This document shows, piece by piece, positions 5,505 to 5,542 of a stretch of 5,542 nucleotides of DNA; position 1 is the stretch's first letter, and each line of letters begins with the position of its first letter. The translations under genes and the position numbers were made by a program. A model generated the notes under the pieces. The model saw only the letters and a program-made list of their open reading frames with translations. It was not told the origin of the DNA and searched no databases. Origin of the DNA: Acidimicrobiaceae bacterium UBA7830 (GTDB lineage: Bacteria; Actinomycetota; Acidimicrobiia; Acidimicrobiales; Ilumatobacteraceae); contig DLTS01000034.1 in the NCBI GenBank assembly GCA_002501485.1, positions 1-5,542 on the forward strand, read 5' to 3'.

Positions 5505-5542
5505 CGGTCCCCACGGGGCTCGAACCCGCGACCTCCCGCGTG
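5505..5542 (-). tRNA. tRNA-Asp (probable GTC), 3' part only
   Basis: The minus strand from the window end reads as the last three bases of an anticodon loop (CAC), then stem GCGGG, variable loop AGGTC, T-stem GCGGG/CCCGT with one G-U pair, T-loop TTCGAGC, acceptor strand GGGGACC and discriminator G. Bases 36-38 as C-A-C and G73 match tRNA-Asp(GTC), and the T-arm closely resembles actinobacterial tRNA-Asp as I remember it. The anticodon's first two bases and the 5' half lie beyond the window, so identity is inferred; Gly, Val or Ala acceptors also end their anticodon in C. CCA is not encoded: CTC follows the discriminator. Confidence 0.75.

Noticed and set aside
1..5542. Search for mobile elements, CRISPR repeats, toxin-antitoxin or defence genes
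   Set aside because: All sizeable genes are recognisable metabolic enzymes; no tandem repeat arrays, transposase motifs or integrase were seen. tRNA genes can be attachment sites, but no tRNA-end duplicate is present in the window.

Overview
The window looks like ordinary core-genome DNA from an actinobacterium. A coenzyme F420-type luciferase-like oxidoreductase, GTG starts with TANNNT boxes just upstream, an actinobacterial-looking PurA/PurB pair and moderate GC (32 of 60 bases in the one line I counted, 61-120) point to a moderate-GC lineage. An Acidimicrobiia-type freshwater or marine group is my best guess. That placement is inference; no 16S or similar marker is present.

Layout. Positions 1-1182 (+) hold purA, missing its first few dozen codons at the window edge. 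It overlaps purB (1179-2486, +) by an ATGA start/stop junction. The pair makes AMP from IMP, and PurB also acts earlier, in IMP synthesis. Positions 2487-2733 are an AT-richer spacer with terminator-like hairpins and a weak promoter candidate. A TesB-type acyl-CoA thioesterase follows (2734-3615, +). A 72-base convergent spacer with a hairpin separates it from an F420-dependent LLM-class oxidoreductase on the minus strand (3688-4626). That gene is divergent from pyrE (4672-5241, +), with only 45 bases between the two GTG start codons. pyrE then converges on two minus-strand tRNA genes: tRNA-Phe(GAA), complete with an encoded CCA (5365-5440), and the 3' half of a probable tRNA-Asp (5505-5542), cut by the window end. 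Each tRNA is followed at once by a strong hairpin.

How the genes relate. purA, purB and pyrE are all nucleotide biosynthesis genes (adenylate branch and UMP synthesis). The thioesterase and the F420 oxidoreductase have no evident pathway link to them, so only purAB is a convincing operon here.

The most interesting signal is the F420-oxidoreductase/pyrE divergent promoter. The two start codons sit inside a perfect 11-bp inverted repeat, and each has a TANNNT box 6-7 bases upstream. This suggests two face-to-face leaderless promoters, possibly overlapping. I found no phage, IS element, CRISPR array, toxin-antitoxin pair or defence system, and no convincing undescribed multi-gene system.
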